64,000 nucleotides of DNA from Mycobacterium sp. GA-0227b (GTDB lineage Bacteria > Actinomycetota > Actinomycetes > Mycobacteriales > Mycobacteriaceae): contig NZ_LQIK01000006.1 in NCBI RefSeq assembly GCF_001499855.1, positions 124,001 to 188,000 of the forward strand, written 5' to 3'. Made by a program: the position numbers and the translations under genes. Under the pieces are notes generated by a model that saw only the letters and a list, made by a program, of their open reading frames with translations, was not told where the DNA came from and ran no database searches. This document shows positions 34,879-43,685 of the stretch, piece by piece (positions within the stretch are counted from its first letter, which is position 1; each line of letters opens with the position of its first letter).

Positions 34879-36245
34879 GCCGGAACGCGATCGCTGAGCC
34901 CGAGATCGGCGACCGGCACGTCGATCGTGGTGTTGGTCCTCTGAATTGCGGGCGCCAGCCGGTCGGTGGGCAGGCCGGCGAGGAAGCCGTCGATGACCCG
35001 CTCGAAATTGGAGATCAGCCCCTCGATCTGGTGCGAGAGCCGCATGTAGGTGAATCCCCTGGCGTGCAGCCCTTTTTGTTGACGTGGCAGGTTCGCGAAG
35101 TCCTGTCCGGGAATGGTCGGCCAGCTGGGGTCGTCCGGCAGCAACGGCTCGGGCGGCGTCGGCCTGCCCGGTGACCGGTCGTTCGGATACCGGGTGAGCG
35201 ACCAGATCTCGAACAGCGTCTCCTCTGGCCCCAGCGGACGGATCCGGTACGACGAAGCGCTGCTGTACTGCGGCAGTAGGAAGTAGTGGGGGAAGCAGAA
35301 ACCGATCGGGTCGATGACACCGCGCCGGTCGAGATCGTTGAGGTCCGGGAAGTCGCATCCGCGCGCCCGGTGCCAGCGGGTGACGCCGTCGTTGACGGCG
35401 CTGCGCCAGGCGGCCATCGCCTCGGCCGGATCGGCGGGCAGCGGAATGTCCTGCAGTCCCTCGGCGACCCGTAGGTCGTTCTCGTGCGTCATGCCGCCCA
35501 TACCGGAGCCCAGTGCGCGCATGAAATACAGGCTCGCCTGCACGACGGGATGGACCGACCCGGAGTCGGGGTGAAACGAGGACGGCAGCAGTTGCGGATG
35601 GGTCTGCGGAACGTGGTAGCCCTCCATGAACGCCGCGGTTGCGAGCTTCCAATTCACCGGCAGCAGGCACGACTTCCACCACTCGGTATGCAGCGCAGCC
35701 ACGTTCCACTCGTCGTGCCGGGACGCGAAGGGCTCGATGCAGTCCCGCAGCGGCGGGGCGTTGTCGTCGAGGTTGATCCACGCACAGCCGCCCCACGACT
35801 CGCACCGGACCGGGACAAGTGCGAGATCGCCTGCGCACAGGTTGTTTTCGCTGAACTCCTCGGAACGAAGGACGAAGGTGCTTGCGCCGTCGAGGCTCCA
35901 GCACCAGCCGTGGAACGGACAGACGAAGCTGCGCCGCGAACCGTGGCCCTCGACGAGTTTCATGCCGCGATGACGGCAGGAGTTGTGGTACGCGCGGACG
36001 GTACCGGCGTCGACCCGGACCACGATGACCGACTGGTCGAGGATTTCGTACTCGACGAAGTCCCCCGGCGTGGGAATCTCCTCCAACCGGCATGCCATCT
36101 GCCACACACGGGGCCAGAACATCTCGGCCTCGAGCGCGTAGAACTCCGGATCGTAGTACCGCTGCTTGGGAATCCGGTCGACAGTCTGTACCGCCCAGGG
36201 CACCGGGAGCGGCGTCCAGTCCACAGGCCCCGATCGAGGCGTCAC
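34872..36245 (-). CDS. Rieske oxygenase, alpha subunit (large type)
   Basis: A 457-residue ring-hydroxylating-type oxygenase. Rieske ligands Cys90-x-His92 and Cys109-x-x-His112 (CRHRGMKLV...CPFHGW); iron-site histidines His211 and His216 in MEGYHVPQTHPQ. It is longer than the other two oxygenases of the block, as in the aromatic-ring dioxygenase group, but no beta subunit is adjacent. It forms a two-gene operon with the KstD-like gene. The GTG start lies only 6 bases from a possible -10 box, so the transcript may be leaderless. Confidence 0.9.
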   Translation of the reverse strand: MTPRSGPVDWTPLPVPWAVQTVDRIPKQRYYDPEFYALEAEMFWPRVWQMACRLEEIPTPGDFVEYEILDQSVIVVRVDAGTVRAYHNSCRHRGMKLVEGHGSRRSFVCPFHGWCWSLDGASTFVLRSEEFSENNLCAGDLALVPVRCESWGGCAWINLDDNAPPLRDCIEPFASRHDEWNVAALHTEWWKSCLLPVNWKLATAAFMEGYHVPQTHPQLLPSSFHPDSGSVHPVVQASLYFMRALGSGMGGMTHENDLRVAEGLQDIPLPADPAEAMAAWRSAVNDGVTRWHRARGCDFPDLNDLDRRGVIDPIGFCFPHYFLLPQYSSASSYRIRPLGPEETLFEIWSLTRYPNDRSPGRPTPPEPLLPDDPSWPTIPGQDFANLPRQQKGLHARGFTYMRLSHQIEGLISNFERVIDGFLAGLPTDRLAPAIQRTNTTIDVPVADLGLSDRVPAW

Positions 36246-36250
36246 CGGTC

Positions 36251-36268
36251 TAAAATAGCAAAAATAGC
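36251..36268 (-). promoter_or_regulatory. A/T-rich element at the oxygenase promoter (possibly leaderless)
   Basis: The plus strand reads TAAAATAGCAAAAATAGC, matching the core of copies A and B. On the minus strand TATTTT (36256-36251) is a possible -10 hexamer placed 5 bases before the GTG at 36245, and TTGGCT 16 bases further upstream a possible -35. Transcription would then start at or next to the start codon. Confidence 0.5.
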
Positions 36269-36310
36269 AAGTAAGCCAAGCGGTCCAGCGGGCTCAGTCC
36301 GGACCGGCCG

Positions 36311-36547
36311 CTAGTACTGGCCGAGCGGGCGGCAGACGTTGGTGATCGGATTCCAATATTCTCCGGGGGCGCATGCCAGCGGCGCCGTCGCCACCGGCCC
36401 TCGACACGTATTCGCGACGGGATCCCACCACCCGTTCGGGCAGTTGAGCGGTTGCGCCGAAGCCGACGCCGGCATCACGAGCGACAACGCCGCGAGAGGG
36501 GCAGCAGCGGCGGTCATGACCATCGAACGCCGAATGATCCTGTTCAT
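36311..36547 (-). CDS. Small secreted protein with two Cys-Trp repeats
   Basis: A 78-residue exported protein: signal peptide to about residue 31 (ends ASASA), then two similar units, CPNGWWDPVANTCRG and CAPGEYWNPITNVCRP, each with two cysteines that could form a disulphide. The unit resembles small carbohydrate- or wall-binding modules, but no function is established. ATG 36547 is supported by the signal peptide; the longer upstream frame is not. It lies between the P450 and the Rieske oxygenase genes on the same strand. Confidence 0.75.
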   Translation of the reverse strand: MNRIIRRSMVMTAAAAPLAALSLVMPASASAQPLNCPNGWWDPVANTCRGPVATAPLACAPGEYWNPITNVCRPLGQY

Positions 36548-36597
36548 GCGTCGAGCTTGCCCCGAACCGCGTCGTTCCAAACCGCCGGGACCGACCT

Positions 36598-37803
36598 TCA
36601 CGGCAGCACCACCTCCAGTCTCTCCCAGCCGCGAACCGTGGACGTCGGCGCGAGTTCGGCGGTGCCGTAGTCGATGTCCCATTCGGGCCAGCGGTTGAGC
36701 AACTCGTCGAGTGCGACGCGTCCCTCCAGTCGGGCGAGGTTGGCACCCAGGCAGTAGTGCACGCCCTTGCCGAACGTGATGTGGCTGATGTTGTCGCGGT
36801 GGATGTCGAAGACGTCCGCGCGGTCGTAGCGGCGCGGATCACGGTTGGCCGACCCGAACATGAGAAGTATCGCGCTGCCCGTAGGCACGACGCGTCCGTG
36901 AGCCTCGAAATCCCGTGTCACCAAACGTGCGACGTTGTGACCGGTCGGCTCGAACCGCAACGTCTCGTCGACCACCCGTGGCAGCAGCGACCGGTCCTGC
37001 ACCACTTCCCGACGCTGATCGGGATGCTCGGCGAGTACCTTCGCGAGCCAGCCGATGAGCCGCCCGGTGGTCTCGTTGCCCGCGCCCGCGACCACCTGGG
37101 TGTAGTGCAGGACCTCCCTGCGGGTGAGCTTGCGCGTCACACCGTTCTCGTCGGTGAACTCGACGTTGAGAAGCGCGGTCATCAAATCGTCGGAGGGATT
37201 GTTGGCCCGCCAGTCGACGTAGTCGGCGTAGATGCTGCCGTCGGCGATCTTGTCGGCCCGCACCACCTTCATGGGCGAGCCCGGCTTGGTGCGCAGGCTG
37301 GCGTCGTTGGCATCGCGCACCGACACCTGCTCCGACTCGGGAATGCCGAGCAGCATCCCGATGACACGCATGGGCATCATCGACGCCAGCTCGGCGATGA
37401 TGTCGAACCGGTCGGCACCCACCAGCGGGTTCAAGCAGTTGACGCAGTACCGCCGGATCTGGTCCTCGATTTCGGCCATCCGCCGCGGGGTGAACACCCG
37501 CGACATGAGGCCGCGCAGCATCGTGTGGACCGGCGGATCCTCCATCATCATCACGCCTTTGGGCATGTCGAACTCCGACTGGATGAGTTCGAGGATGTCG
37601 CCTCGGCTGTTGGAGAAGGTCTGCCAGTCGAGCAGCGCTCGCTCGACGTCCCCGTGCCGTGACAGCGCCCAGAAGTCGTATTGCTCGTTGTAGTAGAGCG
37701 GCGCTTCCTCCCGCAGCCGCGCGTACGTGGGGTACGGGTCGGCCACGATGTCCACCCGATACGGGTCGTAATAGACAGCAGGGTCGGTGCTGATGACTGT
37801 CAT
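36598..37803 (-). CDS. Cytochrome P450
   Basis: A 401-residue P450. I-helix AGAGNETT, ExxR in DETLR, haem loop FGKGVHYCLGANLAR with Cys351. VMMMEDPPVHTMLRGLMSRVFTPRRM is the usual B-prime/C region. It follows the SDR gene by 8 bases; the pair is governed by the divergent promoter with the TetR gene. An SDR next to a P450 suggests consecutive hydroxylation and alcohol oxidation. Confidence 0.93.
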   Translation of the reverse strand: MTVISTDPAVYYDPYRVDIVADPYPTYARLREEAPLYYNEQYDFWALSRHGDVERALLDWQTFSNSRGDILELIQSEFDMPKGVMMMEDPPVHTMLRGLMSRVFTPRRMAEIEDQIRRYCVNCLNPLVGADRFDIIAELASMMPMRVIGMLLGIPESEQVSVRDANDASLRTKPGSPMKVVRADKIADGSIYADYVDWRANNPSDDLMTALLNVEFTDENGVTRKLTRREVLHYTQVVAGAGNETTGRLIGWLAKVLAEHPDQRREVVQDRSLLPRVVDETLRFEPTGHNVARLVTRDFEAHGRVVPTGSAILLMFGSANRDPRRYDRADVFDIHRDNISHITFGKGVHYCLGANLARLEGRVALDELLNRWPEWDIDYGTAELAPTSTVRGWERLEVVLP

Positions 37804-37811
37804 GGCCTTCT

Positions 37812-38648
37812 CTACTTCAGACAGCTGCCCGCGTCCACGGGCAGCGGAACGCCTGTGATGTAACGGGATTCGTCCGAGGCGAGGAACAACACCGCGTTGC
37901 TGATGTCCTCCACCTCGACCCACGGGATCGGCAGCATGTGGAATGTCTGACAGATCGGCGCGAGGTCGTCGGGACCGGGCTTGTCCAAGTCGGGGCGAAA
38001 CATCCGATACGTCTGCTCGTTCATCAGCAGCGGCGTGTTGACGTGGGTGGGATGAACCGAGTTGACCCGGATCGAGTGCTGGCCGAGCTCGACGGCGAAC
38101 GTCCGCATCAGACCGACCACACCGTGTTTGGCCGCGGTGTAGTGCCCGGTGTGCGGATAGGCCTTCAGACCGGCAACCGAGCTCGTCAACACGATCGATC
38201 CGCCGCGCCCGCCGGCCAGCAGGTGCGGGACGCCGGCCTTCACCGACTTCCACACCCCGGCGAGGTTCACGTCGATCATCTCCCGCCAGGTCTCTTCGGT
38301 GAGCTTGTGCAGTTTCGTACCGACCGTTCCGATACCGGCGTTGGCGACGACGATGTCGAGACGGCCCAGCTGCTCGACGCCGTCGTCGACGACCGCCGCC
38401 AGGGCGTCGAAGTCACAGACGTCGACCTGCGCGGTGACGATCCGCCGGTCGAGGTTCTTGACCATGTCGGCGGTTTCGGCGAGGTCTGCGGGAGTGGACC
38501 CTTCCGCGGGTGAACCCTCGAACGCCCGGCACACGTCGACCGCCATGATGTCGGCACCCTCCTGCGCCAACCGCACCGCGTGGCTGCGGCCCTGACCCCG
38601 TGCCGCACCGGTGACGAAAGCGACCTTGCCCGCTACCCGACCAGCCAT
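37812..38648 (-). CDS. SDR oxidoreductase, mycofactocin-coupled type
   Basis: A 278-residue SDR related to the 27922 gene: VTGAARGQGRSHAVRLAQEGADIMAVDVC, an insert after the second strand (AFEGSPAEGSTPADLAETADMVKNLDRRIV), HYTAAKHGVVGLM with Tyr and Lys, and RYITGVPLPVDAGSCLK at the end. The group keeps NAD tightly bound and relies on mycofactocin. ATG 38648 has GGGGAG upstream; the GTG 38666 would extend it by six codons into the operator region. Confidence 0.9.
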   Translation of the reverse strand: MAGRVAGKVAFVTGAARGQGRSHAVRLAQEGADIMAVDVCRAFEGSPAEGSTPADLAETADMVKNLDRRIVTAQVDVCDFDALAAVVDDGVEQLGRLDIVVANAGIGTVGTKLHKLTEETWREMIDVNLAGVWKSVKAGVPHLLAGGRGGSIVLTSSVAGLKAYPHTGHYTAAKHGVVGLMRTFAVELGQHSIRVNSVHPTHVNTPLLMNEQTYRMFRPDLDKPGPDDLAPICQTFHMLPIPWVEVEDISNAVLFLASDESRYITGVPLPVDAGSCLK

Positions 38649-38670
38649 CGCCGCCGCTCCCCTCACTTGT

Positions 38671-38686
38671 TTGGGCGATCGCCCAA
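38671..38686. promoter_or_regulatory. Perfect 16-bp palindrome, probable TetR operator
   Basis: TTGGGCGATCGCCCAA is a perfect inverted repeat lying in the 54-base gap between the divergent SDR-P450 operon and the tetR gene, 17 bases before the latter. TetR-type regulators usually bind such palindromes beside their own genes, so autoregulation and control of the SDR-P450 pair are likely. Confidence 0.75.
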
Positions 38687-38702
38687 CATTTAGGCTGGCG
38701 CC

Positions 38703-39299
38703 ATGTCTAGCAGCCCGGTCGGCGACCGGTCAAGGGGTGGCCGCGAGTCGGCGACTCGATCGGCACTGATCGAGGCGACCGCCCAGGTCATGCTCGACGA
38801 GGGTTATGCCGCGGCCACCTCGCGGCGGGTGGCGGCCAAGGCGGGCGTGAAGCCGGCGCTCGTGCACTACTACTTTCCGAGCATGGACGACCTGTTCCTC
38901 GCGGTGCTGCGGGAAGGCGCTGAGGCCAACCTGGCGCGCCAGCGCGAGGCGGCGGCCGCCGAGGAACCCCTTCACGCGCTGTGGCGGCTCAACAGCACTC
39001 ATGGCGCGAGGCTGTTCATGGAGTTCATGGCCCTGGCCAACCATCGCAAGGCGATTCGCAGCGAGATCGCCGCATACGCTGAGCGTTTCGGTGGGGTCGA
39101 AGAGAACGTCGTGGCGACGGCGATGAAGGCGCACGGCGCGGACGTGGAGGCGTTCCCGCCGATAGTCATGTCTATGATCGTCACGAGCCTCGCCCGCATC
39201 GTGCTGCTCGAACGGGGGCTCGGCATAACCCGGGGGCATGCCGAGGCCGAAGCATTCATCGAGCGCTACCTGGATCGCTTCGAGAGCCAGTCATTGTGA
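38703..39299 (+). CDS. TetR-family transcriptional regulator
   Basis: A 198-residue regulator. The helix-turn-helix is at about 18-64 (ATRSALIEATAQVMLDEGYAAATSRRVAAKAGVKPALVHYYFPSMDDLF), followed by an all-helical ligand domain. It probably represses the divergent SDR-P450 pair through the palindrome in between and itself. The ligand is unknown; a substrate or CoA ester of the P450 step is a reasonable guess. The mmpS-mmpL operon begins 160 bases downstream. Confidence 0.93.
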   Translation: MSSSPVGDRSRGGRESATRSALIEATAQVMLDEGYAAATSRRVAAKAGVKPALVHYYFPSMDDLFLAVLREGAEANLARQREAAAAEEPLHALWRLNSTHGARLFMEFMALANHRKAIRSEIAAYAERFGGVEENVVATAMKAHGADVEAFPPIVMSMIVTSLARIVLLERGLGITRGHAEAEAFIERYLDRFESQSL

Positions 39300-39369
39300 G
39301 CTGGACCACAGCGTCGACGCGGTGGTGACCAGCAGCACGATGACTTGAGTTAACCTGGGGCTCAGTGAG

Positions 39370-39388
39370 AACTTATACGGGCTAAGTT
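39370..39388. promoter_or_regulatory. AACTTA-TAAGTT inverted repeat before mmpS
   Basis: AACTTA (39370-39375) and TAAGTT (39383-39388) are perfect inverted arms with a 7-base spacer, about 70 bases before the mmpS start. The 160-base gap after tetR must hold the mmpS promoter, so this may be its operator. No other feature was seen in the gap. Confidence 0.4.
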
Positions 39389-39459
39389 ACGCACAGGGCA
39401 TGCACAGCGATGAATACGACTTGAGGGCGGATATGGGTTGCACCGGGCGGGGACGGTAG

Positions 39460-39888
39460 ATGTTCCGACTTGCGAGAAAGGTCTGGCTCCCGATCGTCAT
39501 CATCGTCGTGGTGACCATTGCCGGGTTCACGGTCAGCCGCATCCGCACCTTCTTCGGTGCCGAGGGCATCCTCGTCACCCCCCGGGTGTTCGCCGACGAT
39601 CCCGAGCCGTTCGACCCGAAAGTCATCAAGTACGAGATATTCGGCAATGGGTCGTATGCGGACATCAACTATCTGGACCTCGACGCGAGACCGCAACGAA
39701 TCGACGGCGCGTCGCTGCCGTGGTCGCTGACGTTGCAGACCACGGCGCCCTCGGCGGCCCCCAACATCGTCGCCCAGGGCGACGGCACCAGCATCACCTG
39801 CCGGATCACCGTCGATGACGAAGTCAAGGACGAAAGAACCTCCACCGGCGTGAGCGCCCAAACCTTCTGCTTTGTGAAGTCCGCATGA
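39460..39888 (+). CDS. MmpS family membrane protein
   Basis: A 142-residue MmpS protein: a single N-terminal membrane helix ([20 protein letters not shown]), the proline-rich linker, and a periplasmic beta-sandwich with [28 protein letters not shown] and [19 protein letters not shown]. MmpS proteins are accessory subunits of MmpL exporters. It overlaps the mmpL start as ATGA, so stoichiometric coupling is likely. It resembles MmpS4/MmpS5, partners in siderophore and drug export. Confidence 0.93.
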   Translation: MFRLARKVWLPIVIIVVVTIAGFTVSRIRTFFGAEGILVTPRVFADDPEPFDPKVIKYEIFGNGSYADINYLDLDARPQRIDGASLPWSLTLQTTAPSAAPNIVAQGDGTSITCRITVDDEVKDERTSTGVSAQTFCFVKSA

Positions 39889-42791
39889 GCACCCCGACGA
39901 ACGAGATCCCCACGGACGCGTTCCCGCCCGTCCGGCACGCCAAGCGACCGTTCATCCCGCGCACCATCCGGCTGTTCGCGATCCCGATCATCATCGGCTG
40001 GGTGGTGCTGATCGCGGTGCTCAATGTGACTGTGCCGCAGCTGGAAACGGTCGGTCAGATGCGCGCGGTCTCGATGAGCCCCGACTCGGCGCCGTCGATG
40101 ATCGCGATGAAGCGCGTCGGCAAGGTCTTCCAGGAGTACGACTCCGACAGCTCGGCGATGATCGTGCTCGAGGGCGAGCAGCCCCTCGGCGAGGACACCC
40201 GCGCCTTCTACGACCAGATGATCGACAAGCTCGAGGCCGACACGAAGCACGTCCAGAGCGTCCAGGACTTCTGGAGTGATCCGCTGACCGCCTCCGGCGC
40301 GCAGAGCAGCGACGGCAAGGCCGCCTACGTTCAGGTCTACCTGTCGGGTAACCAGGGTGAGGCGCTGGCCAACGAGTCGGTCGAAGCGGTGCAGGACATG
40401 GTCGCCGAGATGCAGCCACCGCCGGGCGTGAAGGCCTACGTGACCGGTCCGGCGGCACTCGCGGCCGACCAGCACATTGCCGGCGACCGCAGCATGCGGA
40501 TGATCGAAGCGCTCACGTTCACCGTGATCATCGTGATGCTGCTGCTGGTCTACCGGTCGATCATCACGGTGGTGCTGACGCTCGTGATGGTCGTGCTGCA
40601 GTTGTCCGCGGCCCGCGGCGTGGTGGCGTTCCTCGGATACCACGAGATCATCGGGCTATCGACGTTCGCGACCAACCTGCTCGTCACCTTGGCGATCGCC
40701 GCGGGGACCGACTACGCGATCTTCTTGACGGGCCGCTATCAGGAGGCCCGCGGCACCGGGGAGGACCGCGAGTCCTCCTACTACACGATGTTCCACGGCA
40801 CCGCGCACGTGGTGCTCGGCTCGGGCCTGACGATCGCGGGCGCGTTGTTCTGCCTGAGCTTCACCCGGCTGCCCTACTTCCAGACCATGGGCGTGCCGCT
40901 GGCCATCGGCATGGTCACATCGGTTCTGGCCGCGCTGACGCTCGGGCCGGCGATCATCAGCATCGCAAGCAGATTCGGCAAGGTGCTCGAGCCGAAGCGG
41001 GCGATGCGCGTGCGGGGCTGGCGCAAGGTCGGGGCGGCGGTCGTGCGCTGGCCCGGACCGATCCTGGTCGCGACGATCGCGCTGTCTCTGGTGGGGCTGC
41101 TGGCCCTGCCCGGCTATCGCACCAACTACAACGACCGGAACTACCTGCCCGCCGACCTGCCGGCCAACCAGGGTTACGCGGCCGCGGACCGGCACTTCTC
41201 ACCGGCCCGGATGAACCCGGAACTGCTGATGATCGAAAGCGACCATGATCTGCGCAATTCCGCGGACTTCCTGGTGATCGACAAGATCGCCAAGCAGGTG
41301 TTCCGGGTACCGGGAATCTCCCGGGTGCAGGCCATCACCCGGCCCGACGGCAAACCGATCGAGCACACCTCGATTCCGTTCCAGATCAGCATGCAGGGCA
41401 CCACCCAGCAGATGAACCAGAAGTACCTGCAGGACCGGATGGCCGACATGCTCGTGCAGGCCGAGGAGATGTCCAAGACCATCAAGAACATGGAGCGGAT
41501 GTCGGCGCTCACCGAGGAGATGGCGGCCACCACGCACAGCATGGTCACCAAGATGAAGGACATGACCGTCGACGTGGCCGAATTGCGGGACAGCATCGCC
41601 AATTTCGACGATTTCTTCCGGCCGATCCGCAACTACTTCTACTGGGAACCGCACTGCTTCAACATCCCGATCTGCTGGGCGTTCCGGTCGGTGTTCGACA
41701 CCCTCGACGGCATCAACACGATGACCGACGACATCCAGAACCTCCTGCCCGACATGGAGCGGCTGGACAAGTTGATGCCGCAGATGGTGACGCTGATGCC
41801 GCCGATGATCGACACCATGAAGACGATGCGCACCATGATGTTGACCATGTACTCCTCGCAGAAGGGGCTGCAGGATCAGATGGCCGCGATGCAGGAGAAC
41901 TCGACCGCCATGGGCGACGCGTTCGACGCATCGATGAACGACGACTCCTTCTATCTGCCGCCGGAAGTCTTCGACAACGAAGAGTTCAAGAAGGGCATGG
42001 AGAACTTCATCTCACCGGACGGCAAGTCGGTGCGCTTCATCATCGCCCACGACGGCGATCCGATGACCCCCGAAGGCATTGCGAGGATCGACGCGATCAA
42101 ACAGGCCGCCAAGGAAGCCATCAAGGGCACGCCGCTGGAGGGCTCCAAGATCTACCTCGCCGGCACCGCCGCCGTCTACAAGGACATGTCCGACGGCAAC
42201 AACTACGACCTGATGATCGCGGCGATCCTGGCGCTGGCGTTGATCTTCACGATCATGCTCATCCTGACCCGGGCCGTGGTCGCTGCTGCGGTGATCGTCG
42301 GCACCGTCGTGATCTCGCTGGCAGCTTCGTTCGGCTTGTCGATCCTGATCTGGCAGCACATCCTCGGTATCGAGCTGCACTGGATGGTGATGGCGATGGC
42401 GGTCATCATCCTGTTGGCCGTCGGCGCCGACTACAACCTGCTACTGGTGTCGCGGCTCAAAGAGGAACTCCATGCGGGCATCAAGACCGGGATCATCCGC
42501 GCGATGGGCGGCAGCGGTTCCGTCGTGACGTCGGCCGGCCTGGTATTCGCGTTCACCATGATGTCGATGGCGGTCAGCGAACTCACCGTCATCGGACAAG
42601 TCGGAACCACCATCGGACTGGGCCTGTTGTTCGATACTCTTGTCATCCGGGCATTCATGACGCCGTCCATCGCGGCGCTCATGGGTAAGTGGTTCTGGTG
42701 GCCACAGCGGGTAAGGGAACGACCGGTACCCGTACCGTGGCCCAGACCCAGAGAATTGACGCCGTCCGGTCCAGAAGGAGCCCAGTCATGA
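39885..42791 (+). CDS. MmpL family RND transporter
   Basis: A 968-residue inner-membrane transporter with the MmpL layout: TM1 near 31-49, periplasmic loop, TM2-6, second periplasmic loop containing a long Met-rich coiled-coil segment (about 500-700; [16 protein letters not shown] marks its tip) and TM7-12. The proton-relay Asp-Tyr pairs are Asp276-Tyr277 (GTDYAIF) and Asp849-Tyr850 (GADYNLL). The coiled-coil and the MmpS partner place it in the MmpL4/MmpL5 group. Lipid or siderophore-like export is likely, but the cargo is unknown. Confidence 0.94.
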   Translation: MSTPTNEIPTDAFPPVRHAKRPFIPRTIRLFAIPIIIGWVVLIAVLNVTVPQLETVGQMRAVSMSPDSAPSMIAMKRVGKVFQEYDSDSSAMIVLEGEQPLGEDTRAFYDQMIDKLEADTKHVQSVQDFWSDPLTASGAQSSDGKAAYVQVYLSGNQGEALANESVEAVQDMVAEMQPPPGVKAYVTGPAALAADQHIAGDRSMRMIEALTFTVIIVMLLLVYRSIITVVLTLVMVVLQLSAARGVVAFLGYHEIIGLSTFATNLLVTLAIAAGTDYAIFLTGRYQEARGTGEDRESSYYTMFHGTAHVVLGSGLTIAGALFCLSFTRLPYFQTMGVPLAIGMVTSVLAALTLGPAIISIASRFGKVLEPKRAMRVRGWRKVGAAVVRWPGPILVATIALSLVGLLALPGYRTNYNDRNYLPADLPANQGYAAADRHFSPARMNPELLMIESDHDLRNSADFLVIDKIAKQVFRVPGISRVQAITRPDGKPIEHTSIPFQISMQGTTQQMNQKYLQDRMADMLVQAEEMSKTIKNMERMSALTEEMAATTHSMVTKMKDMTVDVAELRDSIANFDDFFRPIRNYFYWEPHCFNIPICWAFRSVFDTLDGINTMTDDIQNLLPDMERLDKLMPQMVTLMPPMIDTMKTMRTMMLTMYSSQKGLQDQMAAMQENSTAMGDAFDASMNDDSFYLPPEVFDNEEFKKGMENFISPDGKSVRFIIAHDGDPMTPEGIARIDAIKQAAKEAIKGTPLEGSKIYLAGTAAVYKDMSDGNNYDLMIAAILALALIFTIMLILTRAVVAAAVIVGTVVISLAASFGLSILIWQHILGIELHWMVMAMAVIILLAVGADYNLLLVSRLKEELHAGIKTGIIRAMGGSGSVVTSAGLVFAFTMMSMAVSELTVIGQVGTTIGLGLLFDTLVIRAFMTPSIAALMGKWFWWPQRVRERPVPVPWPRPRELTPSGPEGAQS

Positions 42792-43135
42792 AGAGACTGA
42801 TCGTCGCAGTTGCCACCGCCGCCGCGGCGTTGATGTTGGCGGTGCCCGCACAGGCGCAGGACATCGACACCGACTTCACCAACGAGCTGCACACCTACGG
42901 CATCTACGGCCAGAAGGACTACAACGCCTGGATCGGCAAGATCACCTGTAAGCGGCAACGCAAGGGCATCGACAAGGACGCCTTCGCGTCGGCAAACTTC
43001 GTCCGCGACCAACTGCCGCGGAGTCAGAACAGCACGGAGCAGACCTGGAAGTTCCTGGCGGGGGCGCTGCGCTTCTACTGCCCCGACCTGCTGCCGATCC
43101 TGGACCAAGCACGCGATCAAGGAGTTTTGCAGTGA
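42788..43135 (+). CDS. DUF732-type small secreted protein
   Basis: A 115-residue exported protein: signal peptide [24 protein letters not shown], then [42 protein letters not shown] and a C-terminal [12 protein letters not shown]; two cysteines. It overlaps mmpL (ATGA) and the next gene (GTGA), so its product is tied to the transporter and may act as a periplasmic helper. Its biochemical role is not known. Confidence 0.85.
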   Translation: MKRLIVAVATAAAALMLAVPAQAQDIDTDFTNELHTYGIYGQKDYNAWIGKITCKRQRKGIDKDAFASANFVRDQLPRSQNSTEQTWKFLAGALRFYCPDLLPILDQARDQGVLQ

Positions 43136-43572
43136 TTCGTAAGGCGACCATCGCGTTGGCCACCATCGGCTGCGCGGCGATGATCTTCCCGGGCACAGCG
43201 GCCGCGGACGCCACCGATGACTACCCGATCCCGAACCGGATGCTGAGGACCACCTGCACGGTCGACCAGTACATGGCCGCAGTTCGCGACAAGGACCCGT
43301 TCTATTTCGAGCGGTACATGATCGATTACAAGAACAGGCCGCTCGATGTCCAAAAGGGCGCGCGCGACCGGATCTACTGGTTCTTCTCGTTGGATTACGC
43401 GGGCCGTCGTCAGTACTCGGAAAACACCGCGACGAATGTTTACTACGAGCAGATGGCGACCCGGTGGGGCAACTGGGCCAAGCTGTTCTTCAACAACAAG
43501 GGCGTCGTCGCGCATGCAACCGAGGTGTGCATGAACTACCCGCCGAGCCAGCCCGAAATCTGGAACTGGTAG
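43132..43572 (+). CDS. DUF5078-type secreted protein
   Basis: A 146-residue exported protein: signal peptide ending near AAADA, then a helical body with TTCTVDQYMAAVRDKDPFYFERYMIDYKNRPLDVQKGARDRIYWFFSLDYAGRRQYSENTATNVYYEQMATRWGNWAKLFF and a conserved late cysteine. It fits the mycobacterial DUF5078 family of small secreted proteins. GTG start with GTGA overlap on the DUF732 gene. Its place between two mmpL genes suggests an accessory role in export. Confidence 0.8.
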   Translation: MIRKATIALATIGCAAMIFPGTAAADATDDYPIPNRMLRTTCTVDQYMAAVRDKDPFYFERYMIDYKNRPLDVQKGARDRIYWFFSLDYAGRRQYSENTATNVYYEQMATRWGNWAKLFFNNKGVVAHATEVCMNYPPSQPEIWNW

Positions 43573-43685
43573 CCGCGTTCAACACACACTCAGGGCAGCC
43601 CGCCGAACCGCCGGGCTCTGTCCGCCTGGATTGATCAACCAAGCCCTGACAACCATGGGAGGAGCTCCGCCGAGGTGAATTCCTG

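Noticed and set aside
33217-36105. A 962-codon fusion frame of the KstD-like gene
   Set aside because: The first 409 codons are a shadow of the Rieske oxygenase gene; ATG 34878 gives a normal KstD-like length and motif position.
4440-39300. KstR or KstR2 binding sites
   Set aside because: The known consensus patterns were not found by eye in the intergenic regions; the A/T-rich element has a different sequence.
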